Assembly (NCBI GenBank): GCA_030647845.1
Contig: JAUSIO010000027.1
Coordinates: 1 to 12,828 of the forward strand
Direction of reading: 5' to 3'
Origin: a bacterium
Lineage (GTDB): Bacteria; Patescibacteriota; Minisyncoccia; Phycocordibacterales; SBAW01
DNA length: 12,828 nucleotides
Each line of letters opens with the position of its first letter. The stretch's first letter is position 1. A program made the position numbers and the translations under genes. Positions 1 through 6,541 of the stretch are shown one piece after another. The notes beneath the pieces were generated by a model. That model did no database searches, was not told the origin of the DNA, and saw only the letters and a list, made by a program, of their open reading frames with translations.

Positions 1-2
1 GG

Positions 3-341
3 GTAGGGCGGGCGGGGATACTCACGTATTGGCGATTTTCAGACCCCGCGGTAAATACATTTGTTGCGGCTGAAGCCGAAAAGTGGAAGAAGAAAAAGTT
101 CCTTACCTTTTTAGGAACAACAGAGGTCGAAGTGCGTCCGCTCTCGGCGCTGATTGAAGGACCTATAGACTTGTTGACCATAGATGCAGAAGGTATGGAT
201 ATAGAAGTTTTGCAGTCGTACGATTGGAAAGAGTTTCCACGCGTGGTGGTTGTGGAAGGGGAGAAAGCCGGAGACTTTTTGTTGCAAAATGGCTACACAC
301 TACGCGCCCACCTTGGGCCGTCTCGGATTTTCTCTCGGTAG
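3..341 (+). CDS. FkbM-family methyltransferase, 3' end only (5' truncated)
   Basis: The reading frame is open from the first complete codon of the window to a TAG at 339-341, so only the last 112 residues are present. Seen: an RFSDPAVNTF segment followed by an acidic/lysine-rich stretch, then the FkbM signature TIDAEGMDIEVLQ and a short tail ending RIFSR. In the FkbM family (S-adenosylmethionine-dependent, usually O-methylating sugars or polyketides) the IDxEGxDxEVL strand carries conserved acidic residues; the SAM-binding N-terminal motif lies outside the window. It sits 46 bases before a GT4 glycosyltransferase, which suggests methylation of the glycan made here. The substrate cannot be told. 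An ATG at 132 would start inside the domain and is not a credible start. Confidence 0.85.
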   Translation, partial: VGRAGILTYWRFSDPAVNTFVAAEAEKWKKKKFLTFLGTTEVEVRPLSALIEGPIDLLTIDAEGMDIEVLQSYDWKEFPRVVVVEGEKAGDFLLQNGYTLRAHLGPSRIFSR

Positions 342-374
342 TAGTTCGCGTTTCTTTTATCAGCGCGGGCGGGT

Positions 375-380
375 TATAGT
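375..380 (+). promoter_or_regulatory. Putative -10 box for a leaderless transcript
   Basis: TATAGT matches the sigma-70 -10 consensus at five of six positions and ends 7 bases before the ATG at 388. That spacing would put the transcription start on or beside the start codon. No Shine-Dalgarno is present, and the -35 region (about 352-357) is weak. Confidence 0.45.
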
Positions 381-387
381 GTCCCGT

Positions 388-1539
388 ATGAAGATTATTT
401 GCATTTCCCATTGGCGGATACCCTCGGAAAAAACGATGGCGCCATACATGATGCGCGTCGCCGAAGCATTTGCAAAAGAGGGGAACGAGGTTGAGTTTTG
501 GATACCTCGGCGACGCAATGCATTAAAGGTTCTCGACCCATTTGAGTATCATCTTATAGAGCGGAACTTCCGTCTGCGATACTTACCAGTTATAGACCTT
601 ATGGGTGTTGTGCCCGGGAGAATTAGTTTTTTGCTTATGTTGGCGAGCTTTACCATCTCGGTTTTCTTTTTTGCGCTCTTCCAGAGTCGCAAGAGCTTTT
701 TCTATTTCTTCGACTTGCGCGATGCGTGGTTGGTGTTGCTGTTATCGAGGCGCGCATTTTGCGAGATACATATGTACTACAAGAGCTCGCTCGACGTGGT
801 AAACCGTTGGGGCTTTGCCCGGATGCGCGGCATTATCGCCGCTACCAAGCCATTGCGGGCAGAAATACAGCGGCAGTATGGCGTGCCGCAAGACAAAATT
901 CTCCACGCGCCGTGCGGGGTCAACTCCGAGCGTTTTGCCCTTGACCTAAGCCGCGAAGATGCACGCAGAGCACTCGGGCTCCCGCAGGACGGGCGGTTTA
1001 TTTTTTATATAGGACACCTCTTTCCGGTTAAAGGTGTTGATGTGCTTTTTGACGTGCATCCACTCTTGGCGCCGGGGGAAGTTTTGTATTTTATTGGCGG
1101 CACCGATGAGGATATCACGCGTTATCGCAAAAAATGGGAGGCGGCCGGAGCGCCAAAAAATATTGTCATAGTCGGTCGCAAGCCGCATCAGGAAATTCCG
1201 ACGTGGTTGCGCGCGGCCGACATTCTCACTATTCCCAACACGGCGCGTGACCCCGCTGGCTCCATAGAGTCGTCGCCCTCAAAGCTGATGGAGTATATGG
1301 CCTCGGGGCGGCCTATAGTCGCCTCGGACGTGCCTGCAATCCGCGATGTGCTCGACAGCTCTATGGGCTACTTTGCCGAGCCCGACAGCCCACAAGCGAT
1401 TGCCGCGCAAGTCCACGCTATTTTTACCGACCCTACGCTGGCGGAGAAAAAAGCCCGCGCCGCCCGCGCGTTTGCCTCTACCGATTTAAATTGGTCTGCG
1501 CGTGCATGCAATATTATGCACTTTATTGAACAGCGATGA
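388..1539 (+). CDS. Glycosyltransferase family 4 (GT-B fold)
   Basis: A 383-residue protein, normal length for GT4. It would transfer a sugar from a nucleotide donor to a growing glycan at the cytoplasmic membrane face. Seen: an N-terminal Rossmann-type start (MKIICISHW), a hydrophobic stretch at about residues 79-98 that may associate with the membrane, GHLFPVKG at the start of the C-terminal donor domain, and the GT4 E-x7-E motif as E294 and E302 (ESSPSKLME), followed by SGRPIVASDVPAIRDVL. The start at 388 is chosen over an in-frame ATG at 250 because the latter overlaps the FkbM gene and adds non-homologous residues, and because a TATAGT box lies just upstream. The stop overlaps the next start as ATGA, implying translational coupling. 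Donor and acceptor are unknown. Confidence 0.9.
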   Translation: MKIICISHWRIPSEKTMAPYMMRVAEAFAKEGNEVEFWIPRRRNALKVLDPFEYHLIERNFRLRYLPVIDLMGVVPGRISFLLMLASFTISVFFFALFQSRKSFFYFFDLRDAWLVLLLSRRAFCEIHMYYKSSLDVVNRWGFARMRGIIAATKPLRAEIQRQYGVPQDKILHAPCGVNSERFALDLSREDARRALGLPQDGRFIFYIGHLFPVKGVDVLFDVHPLLAPGEVLYFIGGTDEDITRYRKKWEAAGAPKNIVIVGRKPHQEIPTWLRAADILTIPNTARDPAGSIESSPSKLMEYMASGRPIVASDVPAIRDVLDSSMGYFAEPDSPQAIAAQVHAIFTDPTLAEKKARAARAFASTDLNWSARACNIMHFIEQR

Positions 1540-2336
1540 AAACCTTACAGACTCCATATGGGCTCCTTGCCGCCGATGAGTATGACGACAAACGGATGGT
1601 TGCGGCGATAGAGCGTGGCGGATATCCGGCACAGGAAGACATACACTTGTTGCTGGGGTTTATCGACCAGGGCAGCATTGTTGCAGATATCGGTGCCAAT
1701 ATAGGGACGTTCACCTTGCCTTTTGCAAGGGCCGCCCGCGAGGTGCACTCGTTTGAGCCAGTGCCACGCAACCTGGTGCTTCTCCGAAAAAATGTGGAAC
1801 AAAACGCACTCACGAACGTACGCGTCCACGACTGTGCACTCGGAGCCGAGGAAGGTCACACGTCGTTCAGTCAAGAAACTGTGCAGAATGCCGGCACGTA
1901 TCGTGCCGTTGCAGGAGGCGAGATAGAGGTCAAGACGCTCGATAATCTGGGGTTAGATTTTGATGTTATCAAAATGGACGTACAAGGCATGGAAGGGCGC
2001 ATACTCATGGGAGCTACCCGCGTTTTGCAAACACGTCCGATTTTGTTTTTTGAAATGAGCGGCAGGATGCGCGAATATGGTCCGTCGCTCGGTACACTCA
2101 AAAAAATTTTGCGTGGCTACACACTCTATGTTGATATAGGTCACGGTTGGGGCAGGGTATCCTCGCCACGTGTTGCACTCGCGCTTATGAGCCCTGGCGT
2201 GTATTTTTTTGGGAGAGCAGGGAGAGACTTCGACATCCTTGCCCTACCGCGCGGCAAAACCTTTGTGGCGTCTGGATATGTAACTACCTTCGTGCGCCTT
2301 GTAGCGCACACTATCCGCAGAAAAATTAGTATATGA
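1536..2336 (+). CDS. FkbM-family methyltransferase
   Basis: A 266-residue SAM-dependent methyltransferase. Seen: motif I DIGANIGTF at residues 51-59, the acidic E74 in HSFEPVPRN that normally contacts the SAM ribose, and the FkbM signature IKMDVQGMEGRIL at residues 145-157, in which Q replaces the usual E before GxE. After residue 170 come FFEMSGR and a C-terminal extension of about 70 residues that I cannot assign. FkbM enzymes mostly O-methylate hydroxyls of sugars or natural products. The gene is joined by ATGA overlaps to the GT4 before it and the GT9 after it, so it very likely acts on the same glycan. No Shine-Dalgarno is visible; translation probably depends on the upstream gene. Confidence 0.88.
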   Translation: MKTLQTPYGLLAADEYDDKRMVAAIERGGYPAQEDIHLLLGFIDQGSIVADIGANIGTFTLPFARAAREVHSFEPVPRNLVLLRKNVEQNALTNVRVHDCALGAEEGHTSFSQETVQNAGTYRAVAGGEIEVKTLDNLGLDFDVIKMDVQGMEGRILMGATRVLQTRPILFFEMSGRMREYGPSLGTLKKILRGYTLYVDIGHGWGRVSSPRVALALMSPGVYFFGRAGRDFDILALPRGKTFVASGYVTTFVRLVAHTIRRKISI

Positions 2337-3331
2337 TCATCCGCAAAGCAGTAACATTTCGTCCTGCTTCAATCGGCGACTCGCTTATGGGCAAATATTT
2401 TTTGGAGAACATCCGCGCACAGTATCCTGATACGCGTTTGGGACTGGTTGTTGGGAGCCGCGCGGGGATGCTGCGCGACTTGTTTGCGGGCGAGCCGTGG
2501 CTTACAGTGGTCGAGGCAAACCGCCACGCGCCGCGCTCGCTCGGTGCACTGTGGCAAGAGTGGCGCGAGAGCGACGCGGTGCTGACCTACTACACGGCGG
2601 GTGCGATACCGCTTTCGACCAAGCTAATCGCCCGCACTCTGGCGCGTCGGGGTGCCTTGGTGGGTTTTGATGATACCTCGACGCTCAACCGCTATCTCTA
2701 TGATTACTTGTTACCGCGACCGATACGGGACCGAGAGGTTCGTCTGCATGAGCGCGATGTGCTACTCGCACTCGGCGTGCCGGTGAGTGCCGAGCATTTG
2801 TCGCTTACGTATGTACCTATTGCAGGTGTTGCGGAAAAATTTGGTATTACAGGTGCGTATACGATAGTGCATCTTTTTTCGGGTAGTAAAAGTCGTGGGC
2901 TCACAACGGCGCATATGCGCGAGCTTCTGGTAGCACTCGCGCACGAGATGCCCGGCACGGTACTGGTACTCTCCGGTGGGGCGGGGGATGCCGCCGAGGC
3001 CGCCGAGGCCTCAGCTGGCTTGCCGTCCATTGTGATAGCGGGACGCGCAACGCTCCAAGAGTTGATGAATCTTATCGCGGGGAGTCGCGCTGTAGTCTCG
3101 CTCGACACGGGGGTTGGACATATTGCCGCGCACCTCGGGCGGACGCCCATTATCCTCTCGACGTGCTTGGGGCGTATCAGTTGGTGGGGCCCCGGCCAGT
3201 ATTCCCTCGGCACGCCAGCCGCGCTCTTTACCCGCCACGACCTCTGCACGAGCGGTCACATCTTTAAACCCTACCCAGATTGTTTGAATAATATAGACAT
3301 GCGAGAAGTTGCGCGCAAAGCTGCACACTAA
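2333..3331 (+). CDS. Glycosyltransferase family 9 (heptosyltransferase-like)
   Basis: A 332-residue protein of the ADP-heptose:LPS heptosyltransferase superfamily (GT9, GT-B fold). Seen: the N-terminal acceptor-side motif FRPASIGDSLMGKYFLENIR, a linker, IVHLFSGSKSRG at the start of the donor domain, LSGGAGDAAEA in the middle, and the diagnostic DTGVGHIAAHLGRTP motif at D258-H263 followed by WWGPGQYS. GT9 includes enzymes that do not use heptose, and nothing nearby makes ADP-heptose, so a hexose or other donor is equally possible. It starts inside the ATGA overlap with the FkbM gene. A 47-base gap follows before the dehydrogenase gene; it holds only a very small hairpin. Confidence 0.88.
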   Translation: MIIRKAVTFRPASIGDSLMGKYFLENIRAQYPDTRLGLVVGSRAGMLRDLFAGEPWLTVVEANRHAPRSLGALWQEWRESDAVLTYYTAGAIPLSTKLIARTLARRGALVGFDDTSTLNRYLYDYLLPRPIRDREVRLHERDVLLALGVPVSAEHLSLTYVPIAGVAEKFGITGAYTIVHLFSGSKSRGLTTAHMRELLVALAHEMPGTVLVLSGGAGDAAEAAEASAGLPSIVIAGRATLQELMNLIAGSRAVVSLDTGVGHIAAHLGRTPIILSTCLGRISWWGPGQYSLGTPAALFTRHDLCTSGHIFKPYPDCLNNIDMREVARKAAH

Positions 3332-3378
3332 GCGCTTGCGCTCGAAACCCGCCCTGTGCTACGGTTGTTACCTATTAT

Positions 3379-4170
3379 ATGAGGGTGGGAATAGTTGGTG
3401 TCGGTATGGTGGGCGGGGCTCTGCGCCACGGGTTTACCCGCATTGGACACGATGTGTCCGTGTATGACATCAAGCTCCCCGACACCAAACTTTCTGACGT
3501 CTTACAGACCGACATTCTTTTTATTTGTGTGCCGACACCGGGTAACCCCAACGGCTCTTGCGACACATCGATAGTCGAGGAGGTAGTGGAGGATGTTGCA
3601 GCGGCCAGCTACCGCGGGGTAGTTGCTATAAAGTCCACCATCGAGCCGGGCACTACCGACCGGCTTGCACAGCAGCACCCTCCGCTACGGCTGTCTTTTT
3701 GCCCAGAGTTTTTGCGCGAACGAGCGATGTATGTCGACTTTGTGGAAAACAACGATGTCTGTATTGTCGGTACCTATAAGCAGGAAGATGCCGACGTATT
3801 GCGCGACGTGCACGGCGAACTCCCAAAACAGTTTGCGTATGTGAGCCCACGCGAGGCCGAGCTTTCAAAATATTTCTTTAACGCATTTAACGCGCTACGT
3901 ATCGTGTACGCTAACCAATTTTATGACTTGTGCAAGGCGACGGGTGCCGACTACAACAAAATAAAAAACGCCATCGTAAAGCATCGTGCAATACAGGACG
4001 TCTACCTCGACTGTAACGAAAACTTCCGCGGCTTTGGCGGCGCGTGCTTGCCCAAAGACACTGCCGCATTCGCGCGCTACGCCAGCGAGGTACTCGGCAA
4101 CAACTGGGGCCTGTCGCTGTTTGAGGGCATCGTCGAGATAAACAAACGCTACAAACCAACGGTGTTATAG
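3379..4170 (+). CDS. UDP-glucose/GDP-mannose dehydrogenase family protein, short form
   Basis: Members of this family oxidise the C6 hydroxyl of a sugar nucleotide to a carboxylate with two NAD+, making for example UDP-glucuronate. Seen: NAD-binding GVGMVG at residues 6-11, CVPTP, the PEFLRE acidic motif, ELSKYFFNAFNALRIVY carrying the conserved lysine and asparagine, and the catalytic cysteine C223 in GFGGACLPKDT. The protein is 263 residues, where the family is usually above 400: the N-terminal and central domains are present, but the C-terminal UDP-binding domain is missing. The gene ends cleanly at TAG with the next start 9 bases later, so this does not look like a recent frameshift. The product could be a uronate or a related acid. 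The conserved RVGIVGVG start fixes the ATG; no Shine-Dalgarno is visible. Confidence 0.88.
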   Translation: MRVGIVGVGMVGGALRHGFTRIGHDVSVYDIKLPDTKLSDVLQTDILFICVPTPGNPNGSCDTSIVEEVVEDVAAASYRGVVAIKSTIEPGTTDRLAQQHPPLRLSFCPEFLRERAMYVDFVENNDVCIVGTYKQEDADVLRDVHGELPKQFAYVSPREAELSKYFFNAFNALRIVYANQFYDLCKATGADYNKIKNAIVKHRAIQDVYLDCNENFRGFGGACLPKDTAAFARYASEVLGNNWGLSLFEGIVEINKRYKPTVL

Positions 4171-4171
4171 T
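4166..4171 (+). promoter_or_regulatory. Putative internal -10 box overlapping a stop codon
   Basis: TATAGT, the same hexamer as at 375-380, contains the TAG stop of the dehydrogenase gene and lies 8 bases before the ATG at 4180. It could start a leaderless transcript for the epimerase gene. No recognisable -35 lies upstream, so it may be coincidental. Confidence 0.3.
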
Positions 4172-4179
4172 TTTCCGGC

Positions 4180-5175
4180 ATGAAACGAGTACTCATAACT
4201 GGAGGAGCAGGTTTTGTGGGCCTTCATCTGGCTAAACGGCTGGCGGCGCAGGATGGGTATGAAGTCTATATCGTTGACAACTTCTTTCGTAGCCAGGATG
4301 ACGCCGAGTTGGCGACGCTCAAAGCGCTCCCCAACGTTGCGGTGCGGGAGGCAGATTTGACGCGCAAGGAAACTTGGGACGATATGAGCGGTTTCGACCA
4401 GGTCTACCATTTGGTTGGCATCAACGGCACGCGGCTTTTTTATGAAATCCCGCACGAGGTGTTGCGCATCGGCGTATCTACCATTTTGCATGGGCTTGAG
4501 TGGTTTCGAACCAAAAACAAGACACCGAATGCAAAGATTATATATACCTCATCTAACGAGGCGTACGGGGATGCGCTCAAGGCGTTTGGCCAGCTCCCTC
4601 TCCCAACTCCCGAGAGTGTGCCGCTGGTTGTTGCCGACCCATACAATCCGCGTTCTTCCTACAGTGCGCAAAAACTGATTGGAGAGCTCTTTTTTATCCA
4701 TTATGCAAAGGCATACAACTTTCGGATGTCTATCGTGCGCCCGCACAACTTTTACGGGCCGCGAGCGGGGTACGAGCATGTGATACCCGAAGTTGTCGGG
4801 CGTGTTAGCGCCAAGGTGGAGCCGTTCCCTATTTTTGGTGCAGATGATACCCGCTCGTTTTGCTACATCGACGACGCGGTCGAAGCAATACAAGCGGTTA
4901 TGGAGTCTAGTGCGACCGACAGCGGCACCTACCATATTGGTACAACAGAGGAGACGGTTATCTCTGACCTCGTGCAAAACATATTTGTGTTGATGGGGTG
5001 GAAGCCGCAAACGCTTGATATTAAAAATTCGCCGGAAGGGAGCGTCAAGCGCCGCTTGGCAGACGTTTCCAAAATCAAAAAAGATACGGGTTGGGAGGCA
5101 AAAACTCCGCTTGAGGACGGGCTCAAAAAAACAATCGAGTGGTATCTCAAAAATCCTAAGCCAGCGGGGAAATAA
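4180..5175 (+). CDS. NAD-dependent epimerase/dehydratase (extended SDR), sugar-nucleotide modifying
   Basis: A 331-residue extended short-chain dehydrogenase. Seen: the NAD-binding TGGAGFVG motif at residues 7-14, the catalytic serine region YTSSNEAYGD (S124/S125), the catalytic pair Y161 and K165 (YSAQK), RPHNFYGPR, and RSFCYIDDAVEAI, typical of the UDP-glucose 4-epimerase, GDP-mannose dehydratase and UDP-glucuronate decarboxylase group. Placed directly after a dehydrogenase that probably makes a uronate, it is a candidate UDP-glucuronate epimerase or decarboxylase, but the active site does not settle which. No Shine-Dalgarno precedes the ATG; a TATAGT box lies 8 bases upstream. The TAA stop is followed at once by a strong hairpin that ends this block. 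Confidence 0.88.
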   Translation: MKRVLITGGAGFVGLHLAKRLAAQDGYEVYIVDNFFRSQDDAELATLKALPNVAVREADLTRKETWDDMSGFDQVYHLVGINGTRLFYEIPHEVLRIGVSTILHGLEWFRTKNKTPNAKIIYTSSNEAYGDALKAFGQLPLPTPESVPLVVADPYNPRSSYSAQKLIGELFFIHYAKAYNFRMSIVRPHNFYGPRAGYEHVIPEVVGRVSAKVEPFPIFGADDTRSFCYIDDAVEAIQAVMESSATDSGTYHIGTTEETVISDLVQNIFVLMGWKPQTLDIKNSPEGSVKRRLADVSKIKKDTGWEAKTPLEDGLKKTIEWYLKNPKPAGK

Positions 5176-5177
5176 AA

Positions 5178-5207
5178 AACGTCTATGATTTTCAAGTCAT
5201 AGACGTT
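5178..5207. terminator. Intrinsic terminator between convergent genes
   Basis: A perfect 11-bp inverted repeat (AACGTCTATGA / TCATAGACGTT) encloses an 8-base loop. On the minus strand the stem runs into a T-tract (complement of the A-run before 5180), so it is a good Rho-independent terminator for the minus-strand gene ending at 5222. On the plus strand the following TTGTTGT is a weaker U-tract, but the stem lies 3 bases after the stop at 5175, so it probably works in both directions. Confidence 0.85.
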
Positions 5208-5221
5208 GTTGTCGCGAGCTT

Positions 5222-5755
5222 CTACTTTGCGGCTTGCTCTTTTCTCTCCCGCTCCTTTGCCGCCACGAGTTTGGCAGCTTGCTCGTGCACCAAAGAGACG
5301 AAATAGCTGATTTCCGAGGGCGCTTTGAGGACTTGAGCGAGTTCCTTGAGCCGACCGGATTTGCCCTGCCGAAACCGCGAAGACAAATGGTATACGATGT
5401 TCTCTATCTTCCAGGGCGGAAAGGACGAGGAAAAGGCGGCGTCGGCACCGAAAAGCAAATCCGCGAGCAACAGTTGCCTTTCGGGAGAAACGCCGGCCGC
5501 ATCGAGCTTCTCCTTTGAGGCTTGCTCGAGACGCTTAGCTTCCTGCCCAGCGGCTCTTCCTTCTGGGCAGCCACCTTGTTCAGTGTAAACGTCGTGAAAA
5601 TAGTGCTGTCGCACGATCTCCGGACCGTCGACCTCGACATACTCCAATTCAACAGCCGAAAGCGTCGGCTTGAGTAGGTCGAGCAAGGCCTTCGAAACGA
5701 GAAGGGAGCTCAACCCATAAGCATGGCACAACGCGGGCTCGAGTAAGGCGTCCAT
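5222..5755 (-). CDS. Hypothetical protein, soluble, basic C-terminus
   Basis: A 177-residue protein that I do not recognise. Seen: a leucine-rich helical N-terminus (MDALLEPALCHAYGLSS), an acidic VELEYVEVDG segment, a charged helix with coiled-coil character (AKRLEQASKEKL), FPPWKIENIVYHLSSRF, and a lysine/glutamate/alanine-rich tail. No signal peptide or membrane segment is visible, so it is probably cytoplasmic. The start at 5755 is chosen over an in-frame ATG at 5806 because AGAGGA sits 7-8 bases upstream of 5755, and because the 5806 ATG lies at about the expected transcription start of the promoter at 5811-5839. It is read convergently with the epimerase gene and shares its terminator. 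Nothing links it to glycan synthesis except position. Confidence 0.7.
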   Translation of the reverse strand: MDALLEPALCHAYGLSSLLVSKALLDLLKPTLSAVELEYVEVDGPEIVRQHYFHDVYTEQGGCPEGRAAGQEAKRLEQASKEKLDAAGVSPERQLLLADLLFGADAAFSSSFPPWKIENIVYHLSSRFRQGKSGRLKELAQVLKAPSEISYFVSLVHEQAAKLVAAKERERKEQAAK

Positions 5756-5762
5756 ATTTCGT

Positions 5763-5769
5763 TCCTCTC
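5763..5769 (-). promoter_or_regulatory. Ribosome binding site deciding the 5755 start
   Basis: On the minus strand GAGAGGA lies 7 bases before the ATG at 5755. It selects this start over the upstream in-frame ATG at 5806 and contrasts with the plus-strand genes, most of which lack such a site. Confidence 0.7.
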
Positions 5770-5810
5770 TTTCGGTGTGATGCCAAACCTGTAAGATTGC
5801 GTCCAAAAAT

Positions 5811-5839
5811 AGTCTACATTGCTGTTATATAAATGTCAA
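5811..5839 (-). promoter_or_regulatory. Sigma-70 promoter of the hypothetical gene
   Basis: On the minus strand a consensus TTGACA (-35, 5834-5839) is followed after exactly 17 bases by TAGACT (-10, 5811-5816), four of six matches. Transcription would start near 5804, giving a leader of about 50 bases before the ATG at 5755. The -35 box contains the TGA stop of the upstream SDR gene (5836-5838). Confidence 0.75.
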
Positions 5840-6474
5840 ATACTTCCGGCGATGCTAACAGAAGCGTCTCTAATCATAATAATGTCGCCGGTTTTGTAGA
5901 TGCTTGCGCCAGAGACAAGCTCGACGATGAGGTTGGCCACTGCCGAGGGTGATTGCGAGGTTTTTGCGTCGGTCGCGATTTTTTCCCGCATCGGGGTGTT
6001 CGTCGGGCCGGGGCAAACGGAGAAAAAAGAAAGCTCGGGACGGTTGCGCGCGAGCGCTTGGGAAAAAGCGTTCACTGCAGCTTTCGACGACGAGTATGCG
6101 GCGTAGCGGCCGTTGGGATGGAGCCCCGCAGTCGAGGAAATAAACACAACACCGCCGCCTGGCCGCAGGTGGGGTAGCAATAGTTGGGTGAGATAGATGA
6201 CCGAAAGGATATTGAGGTCAAAAGTCGCTTTAATTTCCTCGGGTTTTTGCTTTTCAAACTCCGTCTCGGCGCTGATAAACCCATGCGCAAAGACAAGCCA
6301 GTCGAGCGGCGCCTCTTGTGCCACCTGCTCGGTGAGCGCTTTAATCTCGCTGTACGACGCCAGGTCGGCATCCTTTCGTTCGACTCCTGTCACCTTTGCA
6401 CCTGCCGCCTCAAGCGCCACTTTTGCGGCGCTCCCAATCCCGCCGTTTGCTCCCGTAAGTAAAATGGTTTGCAT
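5836..6474 (-). CDS. Classical short-chain dehydrogenase/reductase (SDR)
   Basis: A 212-residue NAD(P)-dependent oxidoreductase. Seen: the cofactor motif TGANGGIG at residues 7-14, FAHG in place of the usual NNAG, and a complete catalytic tetrad N88, S114, Y127, K131 (YSSSK), followed by CPGPTNTPM. The short length (the family is usually near 250) comes from compact loops; the C-terminus ends soon after GDIIMIRD. The start at 6474 is chosen because the sequence MQTILLTGANGG begins the Rossmann fold there, and because an upstream in-frame ATG at 6516 lies within the terminator of the preceding gene. No Shine-Dalgarno is present, but an extended -10 lies 6 bases upstream. The substrate is unknown; a sugar or a small carbonyl compound is possible. 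Confidence 0.88.
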   Translation of the reverse strand: MQTILLTGANGGIGSAAKVALEAAGAKVTGVERKDADLASYSEIKALTEQVAQEAPLDWLVFAHGFISAETEFEKQKPEEIKATFDLNILSVIYLTQLLLPHLRPGGGVVFISSTAGLHPNGRYAAYSSSKAAVNAFSQALARNRPELSFFSVCPGPTNTPMREKIATDAKTSQSPSAVANLIVELVSGASIYKTGDIIMIRDASVSIAGSI

Positions 6475-6480
6475 GTGGCA

Positions 6481-6489
6481 AGTATGGCA
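6481..6489 (-). promoter_or_regulatory. Putative extended -10 box for a leaderless SDR transcript
   Basis: On the minus strand TGC precedes CATACT (6481-6486), an extended -10 arrangement that ends 6 bases before the ATG at 6474. It lies between the terminator at 6510-6533 and the gene. No good -35 is visible. Confidence 0.4.
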
Positions 6490-6498
6490 GTTTTTGTA

Positions 6499-6533
6499 GA
6501 AAAGAAAATGCCCCAACTCGCGAGAGCCGGGGC
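6499..6533 (-). terminator. Intrinsic terminator of the Nudix-like gene
   Basis: On the minus strand GCCCCGGCTC, a TCGC loop and GAGTTGGGGC form a 10-bp stem with two G-U pairs (6510-6533), followed by ATTTTCTTTT. It begins 8 bases after the stop codon at 6542 and separates this gene from the SDR gene. Confidence 0.8.
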
Positions 6534-6541
6534 GGTAACAA

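Noticed and set aside
250..387. Longer GT4 reading frame starting at 250
   Set aside because: It overlaps the FkbM coding end, adds residues with no family likeness, and a -10-like box sits just before the ATG at 388.
2704..3249. Minus-strand open frame of 181 codons opposite the GT9 gene
   Set aside because: It lies fully within a well-supported gene, and its serine/arginine-rich, low-complexity translation is typical of an antisense shadow in GC-rich coding DNA.
3331..3342. Hairpin AGCGC-TT-GCGCT after the GT9 gene as a terminator
   Set aside because: A 5-bp stem with a 2-base loop is too small, and no T-tract follows.
3373..3378. TATTAT directly before the ATG at 3379 as a promoter
   Set aside because: Transcription would start inside the coding region, past the conserved RVGIVGVG start, so it is probably chance.
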